DNA from: Gemmatimonadaceae bacterium
GTDB taxonomy: Bacteria; Gemmatimonadota; Gemmatimonadetes; Gemmatimonadales; Gemmatimonadaceae
Length of the DNA stretch: 64,000 bases
Assembly (NCBI GenBank): GCA_020846935.1
Contig: JADLCY010000006.1
Span: forward strand, 62,001 to 126,000
Direction of reading: 5' to 3'
Part shown: positions 38,166 to 47,078 of the stretch, piece by piece
Layout: the number at the start of each line of letters is the position of its first letter
Numbering within the stretch: the stretch's first letter is position 1
Program-made: the position numbers and the translations under genes
Notes under the pieces: generated by a model
Seen by the model: only the letters and a program-made list of their open reading frames with translations
Database searches by the model: none
Told to the model about the DNA's origin: nothing

Positions 38166-40295
38166 ATGCGAACCGCGATGTTCGCAGCCTGGCTCGGGCT
38201 CGCGCCTCACGTGGCAGGAGCCCAGTCATCGGTCTCCCAGTCACTGGCGACGGACCTTGCCCGCATCGCGTTGCTCGAGGACTCGCGCGGGACGCAGGGC
38301 CACGACCTGTCCGCGCTCACCACGTACCTGACGCGCCCGGACGCTACGCTGCGCGCTGCCGCGGTCCGCGCGCTCGGCCGCCAGCAATCCGAACGATGGT
38401 TGCCGGCGATCTATCCGTTGCTGCGTGACGCGTCGCCCGCCGTGCGCATGGAGGCCATGAATGCCGTCGGGCAGGCATTGCAGGGACGGCGCGGACCATC
38501 GGCGAGCCTCGCGCGACCGAACTTGCTCGCGGCCGTGGACTCACTCGCACGCGCCGCCGGTCCCCGCGCCTCCGACGCAGAAGCCGGCGTTGCCGCTCGC
38601 ACGATTGGTCGGCTCCCATACGGAGACTCGGCGCTCGCACGCCGCGGCGAAGCGGCCATCGTCGTGATCGCCTCGCCACGAGGGGAGGGGCGCCGTGCGC
38701 CCGCGCGCCTCGAAGGGAGCCTTCACGGTTTGTATACCCTCGCACGTCAGGCGCGCACGACGGGCGCTCCGGGAGCCGCCGCGGTGGAGGTGATGCGCCG
38801 CGGCCTTCGACTTGATGCTGGCGGGTTTGCCGAAGCGCCGGCCCGCGTACGACGCCTCGCGATGCTCGGCCTGACGACAGCGCGGGTCGCCAATGCTGCC
38901 GACGTGCAGCAGGCCCAGAAGGATCGTGATGAACAGGTCCGCCGTCTCGCGCAGCTCGCGTTGCCGCTGCTCGATGCCGCCACACGGCGGCCCACGCTGG
39001 CGCTGGGTCTGCGCGATGCCTCGCCGATGGTGCGCGTGGAAGCCGTCCGCGCGGCGCGGACGCTCGCTGGCACGGAGGGGTGCGGCGTCATCACGACGGC
39101 CATCGGGGACGACAATGCGCACGTGATGCTGGCGGCGATCGATGGCCTCTCGTCGACGTGCGTCGATCGCGATCGCGTGGTCGGCGTGCTCCTCGGGCTG
39201 ATCGATACGCACCGAAGCGACAGTCCGTCGCGCTCGTCGGGCCGCCCGGGGTGGCACGTTCACGCCCACGCGCTCATGGCGCTCGCGCGCACGGCTCCGG
39301 ACCGGGCCTTGCCGATCGTTCGTCGTGACGCCGCGGCCCCGGCGCCCTGGCCGCTGCGCACGTGGATTGCACGGGCGGCCACCGTGCTCCGTGACACCGC
39401 CACCCTGCGCGCACTCGCCGCTGACCGCAACGGCAACGTAAAACAGGCAGCGTTAGGCGGCCTTGCCGCCACCACCGGCCATGCGGACGATGCGCGCTTC
39501 ATCGAAGCGCTCAGCGCGCCGGAGAATCACGTGGTGATGGACGCGGCTGCACACCTGAAGGGGTCGCCGGGGCGCGACGCGGCCGTTGCCGCCCTCCTCG
39601 CCGCACTCGATCGCATCACCGCCGAGCGGCGCGAGAACTCCCACGATGCGCGTGTGGCGATCCTCGATCGCCTGGATGAACTCGGATCCTCAGCGCTGGT
39701 GCCGCGCATCGAGCCCCTCCGAAGCGACTTCGACTCCACGGTGGCCCGGAAGGCCGCGGCCGTCCTGTCGCACTGGTCCGGCCGCCCCGTGACCGCAGCG
39801 CCGAGCCCGCTCCCACTCCCGAGGGAGGATATCGCGACGCTGCTGCGTGATCGCTGGCGCGCGCGGATCACCATGGCCGCCGCCACGGGTGGCGGCACTT
39901 TCGAGATCGAACTGTTCGGCCGCGAAGCCCCGTATACCGTCGCCAGGTTCATCCGCCTCGCCCGCGCGGGCTACTACAACGGCCTCACGTTCCATCGGGT
40001 GGAACCGGGGTTCGTGATCCAGGGCGGGAGCCCGGCAGCGAACGAATACGTCGGCGACGCCGCGTACCTGCGCGACGAACTCGGCCTCCGGAGCCTGACC
40101 CGCGGCACGCTTGGCATCTCCACCCGGGGCCGCGACACGGGCGACGCGCAGATCTACGTGAACCTGACGGACAACTTCCGGCTCGATCACGACTACACAC
40201 CGTTTGCTGCCATCACGCGCGGGCGCGAGGTGGCGGAGGGCGTTCTCGAAGCCGATGTGATCGAGCGCATCGAGATCGTCCGCGTGCCCCGCTGA
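38166..40295 (+). CDS. secreted HEAT-repeat protein fused to a cyclophilin domain
   Basis: 709 residues from ATG 38166, eight bases after GGAG and at the start of a signal peptide ending PHVAGA|Q; ATG 38130 is possible. Residues ~45-560 are HEAT-like repeats ('LRAAAVRALGRQQSERWL', 'PAVRMEAMNAVGQAL', 'PMVRVEAVRAARTLAG'). The last ~150 residues are a cyclophilin ('EIELFGREAPYTVARFIRLA', 'YNGLTFHRVEPGFVIQGGSP', 'GDAQIYVNLTDNFRLDHDY'). It is probably a periplasmic folding factor in which the repeats hold the client. It precedes paaG by 16 bases and may be co-transcribed with it. One CGTTAGGC (39451-39458). Confidence 0.85.
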   Translation: MRTAMFAAWLGLAPHVAGAQSSVSQSLATDLARIALLEDSRGTQGHDLSALTTYLTRPDATLRAAAVRALGRQQSERWLPAIYPLLRDASPAVRMEAMNAVGQALQGRRGPSASLARPNLLAAVDSLARAAGPRASDAEAGVAARTIGRLPYGDSALARRGEAAIVVIASPRGEGRRAPARLEGSLHGLYTLARQARTTGAPGAAAVEVMRRGLRLDAGGFAEAPARVRRLAMLGLTTARVANAADVQQAQKDRDEQVRRLAQLALPLLDAATRRPTLALGLRDASPMVRVEAVRAARTLAGTEGCGVITTAIGDDNAHVMLAAIDGLSSTCVDRDRVVGVLLGLIDTHRSDSPSRSSGRPGWHVHAHALMALARTAPDRALPIVRRDAAAPAPWPLRTWIARAATVLRDTATLRALAADRNGNVKQAALGGLAATTGHADDARFIEALSAPENHVVMDAAAHLKGSPGRDAAVAALLAALDRITAERRENSHDARVAILDRLDELGSSALVPRIEPLRSDFDSTVARKAAAVLSHWSGRPVTAAPSPLPLPREDIATLLRDRWRARITMAAATGGGTFEIELFGREAPYTVARFIRLARAGYYNGLTFHRVEPGFVIQGGSPAANEYVGDAAYLRDELGLRSLTRGTLGISTRGRDTGDAQIYVNLTDNFRLDHDYTPFAAITRGREVAEGVLEADVIERIEIVRVPR

Positions 40296-40311
40296 CCGCT
40301 CTCCCCTGACC

Positions 40312-41091
40312 ATGCTGCGTACCGAACGACATGGTGGCGTCCTACGCCTTACGCTGGACCGTCCCGACGTCCTGAACGCGTTCAACCTCGACATGGCACG
40401 TGCGCTGCAGGCGGCACTCGACGACGCCGCGGCCGATGCGACGATACGCGCGGTGGTGCTGACCGGCAGCGGCCGCGGGTTCTGCGCCGGCCAGGACCTC
40501 GCGTCGGTGCCCATGGGCGAAGGCCAACCTCGCCCGGACCTCGGCGACGTGGTGAAGGCGCAATACAACCCGATCGTCACTCGACTGCGCGCCCTGGAAA
40601 AGCCCGTCGTCTGCGCGGTCAACGGCGTCGCGGCAGGTGCGGGGGCCAACATCGCCTTTGCCTGCGACATCGTGCTCGCGTCGTCCGAGGCGTCGTTCAT
40701 TCAGTCGTTCACGAAGATCGGCCTCGTGCCCGACAGTGGCGGCACGTGGCTGCTCCCGCGCCTTGTGGGGCTCGCGCGTGCCTCCTCGCTGATGCTGCTG
40801 GGAGAGAAGATCACCGCGGCGCAGGCGCGCGACCTCGGGCTGGTCTGGAAGGTGTGCGCGGCGGACACGTTGCTTGACGACGCGATGGCCCTCGCCGGGC
40901 AGCTCGCCACGCAACCCACGCGAGCGTTCGCCCTCACCAAGCGGCTCCTCAACGCGTCGTTTGACCACGACCTTGCTACACAGCTGAACATGGAAGAGTC
41001 GTTGCAGCGTGAGGCGGGCCATACCGCGGACTTTGTGGAGGGCGTGCAGGCCTTCCGCCAGAAGCGCGCCCCCGTGTTCGAGGGTCGATAG
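40312..41091 (+). CDS. paaG: ring-opening isomerase/enoyl-CoA hydratase PaaG
   Basis: 259 residues, crotonase fold. 'GSGRGFCAGQDLASVPMGEG' forms the oxyanion hole, and 'NGVAAGAGANIAFACDIVLA' with 'FTKIGLVPDSGGTWLLPRLV' matches PaaG, where the Asp is catalytic. It isomerises the phenylacetyl-CoA epoxide to oxepin-CoA. Its TAG overlaps the paaH GTG, beginning a tightly packed paaGHIJY run. Confidence 0.9.
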   Translation: MLRTERHGGVLRLTLDRPDVLNAFNLDMARALQAALDDAAADATIRAVVLTGSGRGFCAGQDLASVPMGEGQPRPDLGDVVKAQYNPIVTRLRALEKPVVCAVNGVAAGAGANIAFACDIVLASSEASFIQSFTKIGLVPDSGGTWLLPRLVGLARASSLMLLGEKITAAQARDLGLVWKVCAADTLLDDAMALAGQLATQPTRAFALTKRLLNASFDHDLATQLNMEESLQREAGHTADFVEGVQAFRQKRAPVFEGR

Positions 41092-42272
41092 TGATCGGGC
41101 CTGAGGCAATGATTGGCGTGGTGGGCGCCGGCGCGATGGGGGCCGGCATCGCACAGGTCGCGCTGGCCCATGGGCATCCCGTCGTGCTCGCTGACGCACA
41201 CGCTCCCACGCTGACGAAGGCACAGGAGACGATCGAGCGTGCGCTCTCACGCGAGATGGAACGGGGGCGCCTCACGGCTGACGCGATGGCCCTGGCCATC
41301 GAGCGTCTCCGGATCGCCGACGCCGACACGGGGTTCGACGACCTGGCCACGTGTAGCCTCGTGTTCGAGGCGATCGTCGAGCGCCTGGAGGCCAAACGCG
41401 AGGTGTTCCGCGCTCTCGAGTCCGTCGTCGGGCGCGACTGCATCCTCGCGACCAACACGTCGTCGCTGTCGATCGCGTCCATCGGCGCCGCGTGCGACGC
41501 GCCACATCGCGTGATCGGGATCCATTTCTTCAACCCCGCCCCGGTGATGCCCCTGGTCGAGATCGTGCCGGGGGTTCGCACCACCGAGGGGGTTACCGAC
41601 GATGCACGCGCCCTCATCGATGGGTGGGGAAAAGTCACCGTGCGCGCGGCGGACACGCCGGGATTCATCGTGAACCGCATCGCGCGTCCGTACTATGGCG
41701 AGGCGCTGCGCGTGCTCGAGGAAGGCGAAGCCGACGTCGCGACGATCGACTGGGCGATGCGCGAGCGTGGCGGCTTTCGCATGGGGCCGTTTGAGCTCAT
41801 GGACTTCATCGGCCATGACGTGAACTACCTCGTGACCGAGTCGGTCTGGACCGCGATGTACTACGATCCGCGCTACCGTCCCTCGCTCACGCAGAAGCGC
41901 CTGCTCGAGGCGGGACTGCTCGGCCGCAAGGCCGGTCGCGGGTTTTACGACTACGGCGAAGGCGCCACTCGGCCCGATCCTGTGCAGGACGCCGCCCTGG
42001 CGGATCGCCTGGTGCGTCGGATCGTCGCGCTGCTGGTCAACGAAGCGGCCGATGCCGTGAACCTGCGGATCGCGTCTGCGCGAGACGTCGAAGTGGCCAT
42101 GACGCGCGGCGTGAACTACCCGCGTGGACTCCTCGCGTGGGGCAATGCGATCGGCGTTGGGGCGATCCTGGAGGAACTGGAACGTCTCCAGTCCGACTCG
42201 GGCGACGATCGCTATCGGCCGAGCGCGCTGCTGCGCCGTTGTGTGCGCGATGGACTGCCCCTGCCCACATGA
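41091..42272 (+). CDS. paaH: 3-hydroxyacyl-CoA dehydrogenase PaaH
   Basis: 393 residues, with GTG overlapping the paaG stop by 1 base; ATG 41109 is an alternative just before the NAD motif 'IGVVGAGAMGAGIAQVAL'. It shows 'ATNTSSLSIASIGAA', the catalytic His in 'GIHFFNPAPVMPLVEIV', and 'DTPGFIVNRIARPYYGEALR'. It oxidises 3-hydroxyadipyl-CoA to 3-oxoadipyl-CoA. Its TGA overlaps the paaI ATG (ATGA). Confidence 0.92.
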   Translation: MIGPEAMIGVVGAGAMGAGIAQVALAHGHPVVLADAHAPTLTKAQETIERALSREMERGRLTADAMALAIERLRIADADTGFDDLATCSLVFEAIVERLEAKREVFRALESVVGRDCILATNTSSLSIASIGAACDAPHRVIGIHFFNPAPVMPLVEIVPGVRTTEGVTDDARALIDGWGKVTVRAADTPGFIVNRIARPYYGEALRVLEEGEADVATIDWAMRERGGFRMGPFELMDFIGHDVNYLVTESVWTAMYYDPRYRPSLTQKRLLEAGLLGRKAGRGFYDYGEGATRPDPVQDAALADRLVRRIVALLVNEAADAVNLRIASARDVEVAMTRGVNYPRGLLAWGNAIGVGAILEELERLQSDSGDDRYRPSALLRRCVRDGLPLPT

Positions 42273-42709
42273 TGACGGAAGCCGAGGAGCAGGGGCTGGC
42301 CGAGCGGGTCGTGGCGGCGATGCTGGCCCGGGACGCCCTGTCGCGCTGGCTGGGACTCGAGGTGTTGCGCATTGCCCCGCGTCACGCGACGTGCCGCATG
42401 ACCGTGCGGGATGACATGGTCAACGGCTTCGGGGTTGCGCACGGGGGCATTGTCTTTTCGCTGGCCGATTCCGCGTTTGCATTCGCGTGCAACACGCACG
42501 GTCGCGTGACGGTCAGCGTCGGGAACTCGGTCACGTATCCGGCACCGGTACGGCCGGGCGACGTGCTCACGGCGGTTGCCGACGAAGAGGCGGGCTCCAA
42601 TCGACTGGCGTATTACCGCGTCGACGTGCGCAACCAGGATGCGGCGCTCGTCGCCGCGTTCCGCGGGACGGCGTATCGAACGTCCCGCCCTCACTTTCCG
42701 GAAGGCTGA
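42269..42709 (+). CDS. paaI: hydroxyphenylacetyl-CoA thioesterase PaaI (hotdog fold)
   Basis: 146 residues; starts at ATG 42269, or at the adjacent ATG 42272. The hotdog thioesterase signature '[20 protein letters not shown]' contains the catalytic Asp, followed by '[18 protein letters not shown]'. It hydrolyses dead-end aryl-CoA intermediates to free CoA. It lies 2 bases before paaJ. Confidence 0.9.
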   Translation: MMTEAEEQGLAERVVAAMLARDALSRWLGLEVLRIAPRHATCRMTVRDDMVNGFGVAHGGIVFSLADSAFAFACNTHGRVTVSVGNSVTYPAPVRPGDVLTAVADEEAGSNRLAYYRVDVRNQDAALVAAFRGTAYRTSRPHFPEG

Positions 42710-42711
42710 GC

Positions 42712-43926
42712 ATGGAGCAGGCATACATCGTGGACGGCGTGCGCACGCCGATCGGGTCGTTCGGTGGCTCGCTGTCCGGCGTACGCACGGACGATCTCGC
42801 CGCGCACGCGATCGCACAGCTGGTCGGCCGCCATCCCACGCTCGATCTCGCCGCCGTGACGGACGTGGTGCTGGGGTGTGCGAACCAGGCGGGCGAAGAC
42901 AACCGCAACGTGGCCCGCATGGCGCTGCTCCTGGCCGGGCTGCCGGTCACCGTCCCGGGCGAGACGGTGAATCGCCTGTGCGCGTCGGGATTGAGCGCGG
43001 TGGCGTCTGCCGCGCGAAGCATTCGCAGCGGGGAAGGCGACCTGTTTGTGGCCGGCGGCGTGGAGCACATGACCCGCGCGCCGTACGTCATGTCCAAGGC
43101 CGGCTCGGCGTGGGCGCGCGACGCACAGCTGTTCGACACGAGCCTCGGCTGGCGGTTTGTCAATCCGCGGATCCAGGCGCTACATGGGATCGACTCCATG
43201 GGACAAACGGCCGAAAACGTCGCGGCACTCATGACCATCAGCCGCGCGGACCAGGACGCATTCGCGTTGCGTTCGCAGCAGCGGGCCGCGGCGGCGCGGG
43301 ACGCGGGTCGCCTGGCGCCCGAGATCGTACCGGTGACGATCCCCGGCCCGAAACGCGGTAGCTCCGTTGAGTTCGCGACCGACGAGTTCATTCGCACCGA
43401 CTCCACGCTCGAGGGACTGGCCAGGCTGCGCCCCGCCTTCCGTAGCGACGGCGAAGGGTCGGTGACGGCCGGGAACTCGTCAGGTATCAACGACGGAGCC
43501 TGCGCATTGCTGGTGGCATCGGAGTCTGCCCTCCGTGCGCATCATCTCACGCCAAAGGCCCGGATTGTCGCGACGGCGGCCGCGGGCGTCGAGCCGCGGC
43601 TGATGGGGCTCGGCCCGGTGCCGGCGACCAGGCTCGCGCTCAAGCGCGCTGGGCTCGCCCTGGGCGACATGGCGGTCATCGAGCTGAATGAAGCGTTTGC
43701 TGCCCAGGCCATCGCCTGTACCCGCGAACTCGGGATCGCGGACGACGACGTGCGCGTGAACCCGAATGGCGGCGCGATCGCCCTGGGCCATCCGCTCGGT
43801 ATGTCCGGCGCACGGCTCGTGTTGACGGCCACGCACGAGTTGCACCGCCGCGCTGGTCGGTATGCCCTCTGCACCATGTGCATCGGCGTGGGGCAGGGGA
43901 TGGCCATGGTGATCGAGCGCGCCTGA
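42712..43926 (+). CDS. paaJ: 3-oxoadipyl-CoA/3-oxo-5,6-dehydrosuberyl-CoA thiolase PaaJ
   Basis: 404 residues from ATG 42712. Thiolase catalytic residues are present: Cys in '[17 protein letters not shown]', '[13 protein letters not shown]', His in '[19 protein letters not shown]', and Cys in '[15 protein letters not shown]'. It performs the thiolytic steps that give acetyl-CoA and succinyl-CoA. Gene-to-gene spacing on either side is 2 bases. Confidence 0.92.
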   Translation: MEQAYIVDGVRTPIGSFGGSLSGVRTDDLAAHAIAQLVGRHPTLDLAAVTDVVLGCANQAGEDNRNVARMALLLAGLPVTVPGETVNRLCASGLSAVASAARSIRSGEGDLFVAGGVEHMTRAPYVMSKAGSAWARDAQLFDTSLGWRFVNPRIQALHGIDSMGQTAENVAALMTISRADQDAFALRSQQRAAAARDAGRLAPEIVPVTIPGPKRGSSVEFATDEFIRTDSTLEGLARLRPAFRSDGEGSVTAGNSSGINDGACALLVASESALRAHHLTPKARIVATAAAGVEPRLMGLGPVPATRLALKRAGLALGDMAVIELNEAFAAQAIACTRELGIADDDVRVNPNGGAIALGHPLGMSGARLVLTATHELHRRAGRYALCTMCIGVGQGMAMVIERA

Positions 43927-43928
43927 CG

Positions 43929-44534
43929 ATGGCCAACATCTTCGCCTTCGACGGCATGATCCCGGTGATCCACGAGAGCGCGTGGATCCACCCGAATGCC
44001 ACCGTGACGGGGCATGTCACGATCGGACGGGACGTGTACATCGGGCCGGGCGCCGCCATCCGCGGCGACTGGGGCGCCATCGAGATCCACGATGGTTGCA
44101 ACGTGCAGGAGAACTGCACGATCCACATGTTCCCCGGCGTCACGGTGGTGCTCGAGGAGTCCGCGCACATCGGGCACGGGGCCATCGTGCATGGCGCGCG
44201 CGTCGGTCGCAATGCCCTCGTCGGCATGAACGCGGTCATCATGGACAATGCCGTGGTCGGCGCGGGCGCCGTCGTGGGCGCGCTCTGCTTTGTGCCGACC
44301 GGCATGGTCATCCCCGAACGCAAGGTCGCGGTGGGCAACCCGGCGAAAGTCGTGAAGGACGTGACCGACGAGATGCTCGAGTGGAAGACCGAAGGTACGA
44401 AGCTCTATCAACGGCTGCCGCAGGCGCTCCGCGAGACGCTCGTGCCCGTCGAGCCGCTCCGCGAGGTGCCCATCAACCGGCGTGTGCCTTCCGCGGGCCT
44501 TCGCCCGTGGAAGGCGACGCGCGAAGCCCCATGA
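43929..44534 (+). CDS. paaY: PaaY, left-handed beta-helix (gamma-carbonic-anhydrase-like) thioesterase
   Basis: 201 residues from ATG 43929. Hexapeptide repeats run through residues 18-130 ('[20 protein letters not shown]', '[17 protein letters not shown]'), and the His-rich metal sites fit the gamma-carbonic anhydrase family. In paa clusters PaaY is a thioesterase or a PaaI helper. The C-terminal Arg/Pro-rich tail also fits PaaY. Its TGA overlaps the next ATG (ATGA). Confidence 0.88.
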   Translation: MANIFAFDGMIPVIHESAWIHPNATVTGHVTIGRDVYIGPGAAIRGDWGAIEIHDGCNVQENCTIHMFPGVTVVLEESAHIGHGAIVHGARVGRNALVGMNAVIMDNAVVGAGAVVGALCFVPTGMVIPERKVAVGNPAKVVKDVTDEMLEWKTEGTKLYQRLPQALRETLVPVEPLREVPINRRVPSAGLRPWKATREAP

Positions 44535-45076
44535 CGACCGTCGCCAGGACCGGACGGCTCGAGCTGCGGCAGTTCACGAGCGACGATGCGCCCTTCATCC
44601 TGGAGCTGCTCAACGACGACGCGTGGCTGCGGTTCATCGGCGATCGCGGCGTGCGCACGCTTGCCGATGCGGTGGCCTACCTGCGCGCAGGCCCGTGCGC
44701 CAGCTATACCGCGAACGGCTTTGGCCTCTACATGGCGGCCCGTCATGACGGGACGAGAGTCGGCATGTGCGGACTCGTCAGGCGCGACACCCTCGACCAC
44801 CCCGACCTCGGGTATGCCTTCCTGCCGGCTCACCGGGCCCAGGGCTATGCCACCGAAGCCGGAGTGGCCGTCCTTGCACACGCCTGGCACGACATCGGGC
44901 TGGCTCGCGTGCAGGCCATCACCGATCCCGCCAACACGCGCTCGATCAACGTTCTGGAGCGTCTTGGCTTTACGTGGGAGCGCGACGCGGCGCTCACCGA
45001 CGGCGCTGCGCCGGTCAGGATCTACGGTCGGGGACGGGACGACGTGGGGTCTGGTGTGCGACCACCCGCGGGGTGA
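44531..45076 (+). CDS. GNAT-family N-acetyltransferase (RimJ/RimL-like)
   Basis: 181 residues from ATG 44531, overlapping the paaY stop. The fold is recognised by '[20 protein letters not shown]' at the start, '[20 protein letters not shown]' (acetyl-CoA loop) and '[20 protein letters not shown]'. Such enzymes acetylate amines of proteins or small molecules. No link to phenylacetate is known; it probably rides at the end of the paa transcript. Confidence 0.85.
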   Translation: MTTVARTGRLELRQFTSDDAPFILELLNDDAWLRFIGDRGVRTLADAVAYLRAGPCASYTANGFGLYMAARHDGTRVGMCGLVRRDTLDHPDLGYAFLPAHRAQGYATEAGVAVLAHAWHDIGLARVQAITDPANTRSINVLERLGFTWERDAALTDGAAPVRIYGRGRDDVGSGVRPPAG

Positions 45077-45328
45077 TCCCGCACCTCGGGTGCGTGCCGG
45101 ACCGTCAACGCGGGCTCGATAGGCGGGCACGGGCCCGATGTGACAGAGCCAGTTCCCGATCCGCGTGGTGCGTCCGACGAATGCCCGACCTGCGAGGCGG
45201 CGCGTGCTCGGTGGCCCGCCGCGCGCGCATGAACGCGATCCGGTTCGTATCCGGACCACGATGATCCTGCCATGAAGGTCTGCCGCACGGAACTGCAGCC
45301 GCGCGCCCGGATCCCAAACTCTCCGCCG

Positions 45329-47038
45329 CTAGCGTGGCACGCTGGCCTTCGCGTCCGGTGTGCGGCGATCCGCGGCGCCGTACGCCGTCTTTGTCGAGGC
45401 GTCCCACACGATGGAGTGCGCGTCGCCCTGACGGCCCCCCACGCGCACGGACTGGCCCTTCGCCTTGAGTGCGGCGAGGCCGAGCGAATCCACGGCGCCA
45501 GGCTCGAGACTCGCGACGTCCGGGAACCACTGGTGGTGCAGGCGCGGAAGATCGACCGCGTCACGCGCCGAAAGGTTGAACGCCGTGACGCCGAGCACCA
45601 CGCTCAGGACCGTGTTTGGGATGGTTCGGCCGCCGGGTGATCCAGTCACCAGGCGCAGCTGACCGTCCCGCGTGACGATCACCGGGGACATGGAGCTCAG
45701 CATCCGCTTTCCGGGCGCAATCAGGTTGGGCTTCGTGCCGATGTCGCCGGTCGTGTTGGTCTCGCCCGGCTTCTTGTTGAAGTCGCCCATCTCGTTGTTG
45801 AGGATGAAGCCGGCGCCCTGCACCACGACGCCGGACCCGTATCCGCCTTCGAGCGTGTAGGTATTGGAAACGGCATTGCCCTCGGCGTCCACCACGGAGA
45901 AATGCGTCGTCTCATCGGATTCCGCGACGGAGGACGAGACGATGCCGGCGCCCAGTTCCAGCGATGTGGTGGCGCGGGCGGTGTCGATTCGCGCGGCCAG
46001 CGTGCGGGCGTAGGCCTTTGACGTGAGTCGCGCAACGGGCACACGCACGAAGTCGGGGTCGCCCATCCACTGGGCACGATCGCGATAGGCGCGCCGTGCG
46101 GCTTCGATCCGCAGGTGGAGCAGCGCATGGTCATTGGCACTCGAGAACCGCTGCACGCCCAGCGCCTCCAGCATGTTCAGCGTCTCGATGACCACGGTTC
46201 CGCCCGAGCTTGGGGGCGCCATGCCGATGATCTCGTGGCCAAGGAACGTGCCTCGCACCGGCGCGCGCTCCACGGCGCGGTATGCCGCCAAATCGCGGCG
46301 CGTGATGATGCCGCCGTGTGCGCGCATCTGCCGCGCGATCGAGTCGGCGATCCAGCCGGTGTAGAACACGTCCGGCCCCAGTCGCGCGATGTCGCCGAGT
46401 GCCCGACCAAGGTCGCGCAGCTTGAGCGTGTCTCCTTCCTGCCAGGCACCGCCACCCGGTTTCCCGTAGGCGGCCGCGGACGACGGGTAGCGATTGAGCT
46501 GCCGTGTCAGCGCGCTGTTGAGGCTGGCGCTCAGGTCCCTGGAGAGTCGAAACCCGTTGGTGGCGAGATCCGCCGCCGGCTGCACGACATCGGCCCACGG
46601 CAGCTTGCCGAACTTGCGATGCGCCATGTACAGACCTCGCACCGTGCCTGGTACACCAGGTGCGAGCCAGCCGGTGGCGGTGAGCTGGCGGTTGATCTTT
46701 CCGTCCGCACCCAGGTACATGGTGCGCGTCGCACGGAGCGGCGCTTTCTCGCGGTAGTCAAAGCTCGTGGTCCGCCCATCGGCGAGTCGCACGATCATGA
46801 AGCCGCCACCGCCGATGTTGCCGGCACTCGGGTGCGTCACGGCGAGGGCGAATCCGGTGGCCACCGCCGCATCCACTGCATTGCCGCCCCTGGCAAGCAC
46901 CGCCGCGCCCACGTCGGACGCGAGGTCGGATGTGGAGACCACCACCCCACGCGTTGATGCCGGATCGGCCGACTGCGCGCCGACCGCGCCCGCCGAGTGG
47001 ACCAGCAGCGCGAGCAGTGCAGGCTTCAGGACGGACAT
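45329..47038 (-). CDS. ggt: gamma-glutamyltransferase
   Basis: 569 residues from ATG 47038 after GGAG, with signal peptide ending GAVGA|Q; a longer in-frame reading from within the DUF5916 gene is not real. Family marks: 'GGNAVDAAVATGFALAVTHP', 'GNIGGGGFMIVR', and the autoprocessing nucleophile Thr in 'DETTHFSVVD'. 'LNNEMGDFN' and 'SPGGRTIPNTVL' follow. It self-cleaves into two subunits and hydrolyses or transfers gamma-glutamyl groups from glutathione and peptides in the periplasm. Confidence 0.92.
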   Translation of the reverse strand: MSVLKPALLALLVHSAGAVGAQSADPASTRGVVVSTSDLASDVGAAVLARGGNAVDAAVATGFALAVTHPSAGNIGGGGFMIVRLADGRTTSFDYREKAPLRATRTMYLGADGKINRQLTATGWLAPGVPGTVRGLYMAHRKFGKLPWADVVQPAADLATNGFRLSRDLSASLNSALTRQLNRYPSSAAAYGKPGGGAWQEGDTLKLRDLGRALGDIARLGPDVFYTGWIADSIARQMRAHGGIITRRDLAAYRAVERAPVRGTFLGHEIIGMAPPSSGGTVVIETLNMLEALGVQRFSSANDHALLHLRIEAARRAYRDRAQWMGDPDFVRVPVARLTSKAYARTLAARIDTARATTSLELGAGIVSSSVAESDETTHFSVVDAEGNAVSNTYTLEGGYGSGVVVQGAGFILNNEMGDFNKKPGETNTTGDIGTKPNLIAPGKRMLSSMSPVIVTRDGQLRLVTGSPGGRTIPNTVLSVVLGVTAFNLSARDAVDLPRLHHQWFPDVASLEPGAVDSLGLAALKAKGQSVRVGGRQGDAHSIVWDASTKTAYGAADRRTPDAKASVPR

Positions 47039-47078
47039 GGTGGTTCTCCGCGGCGGGACGAGGCGCCGCACGCCCGAT

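Noticed and set aside
45077-45328. Possible gene or terminator between the acetyltransferase and ggt
   Set aside because: No ribosome site, no conserved protein and no convincing hairpin were found in this convergent gap.
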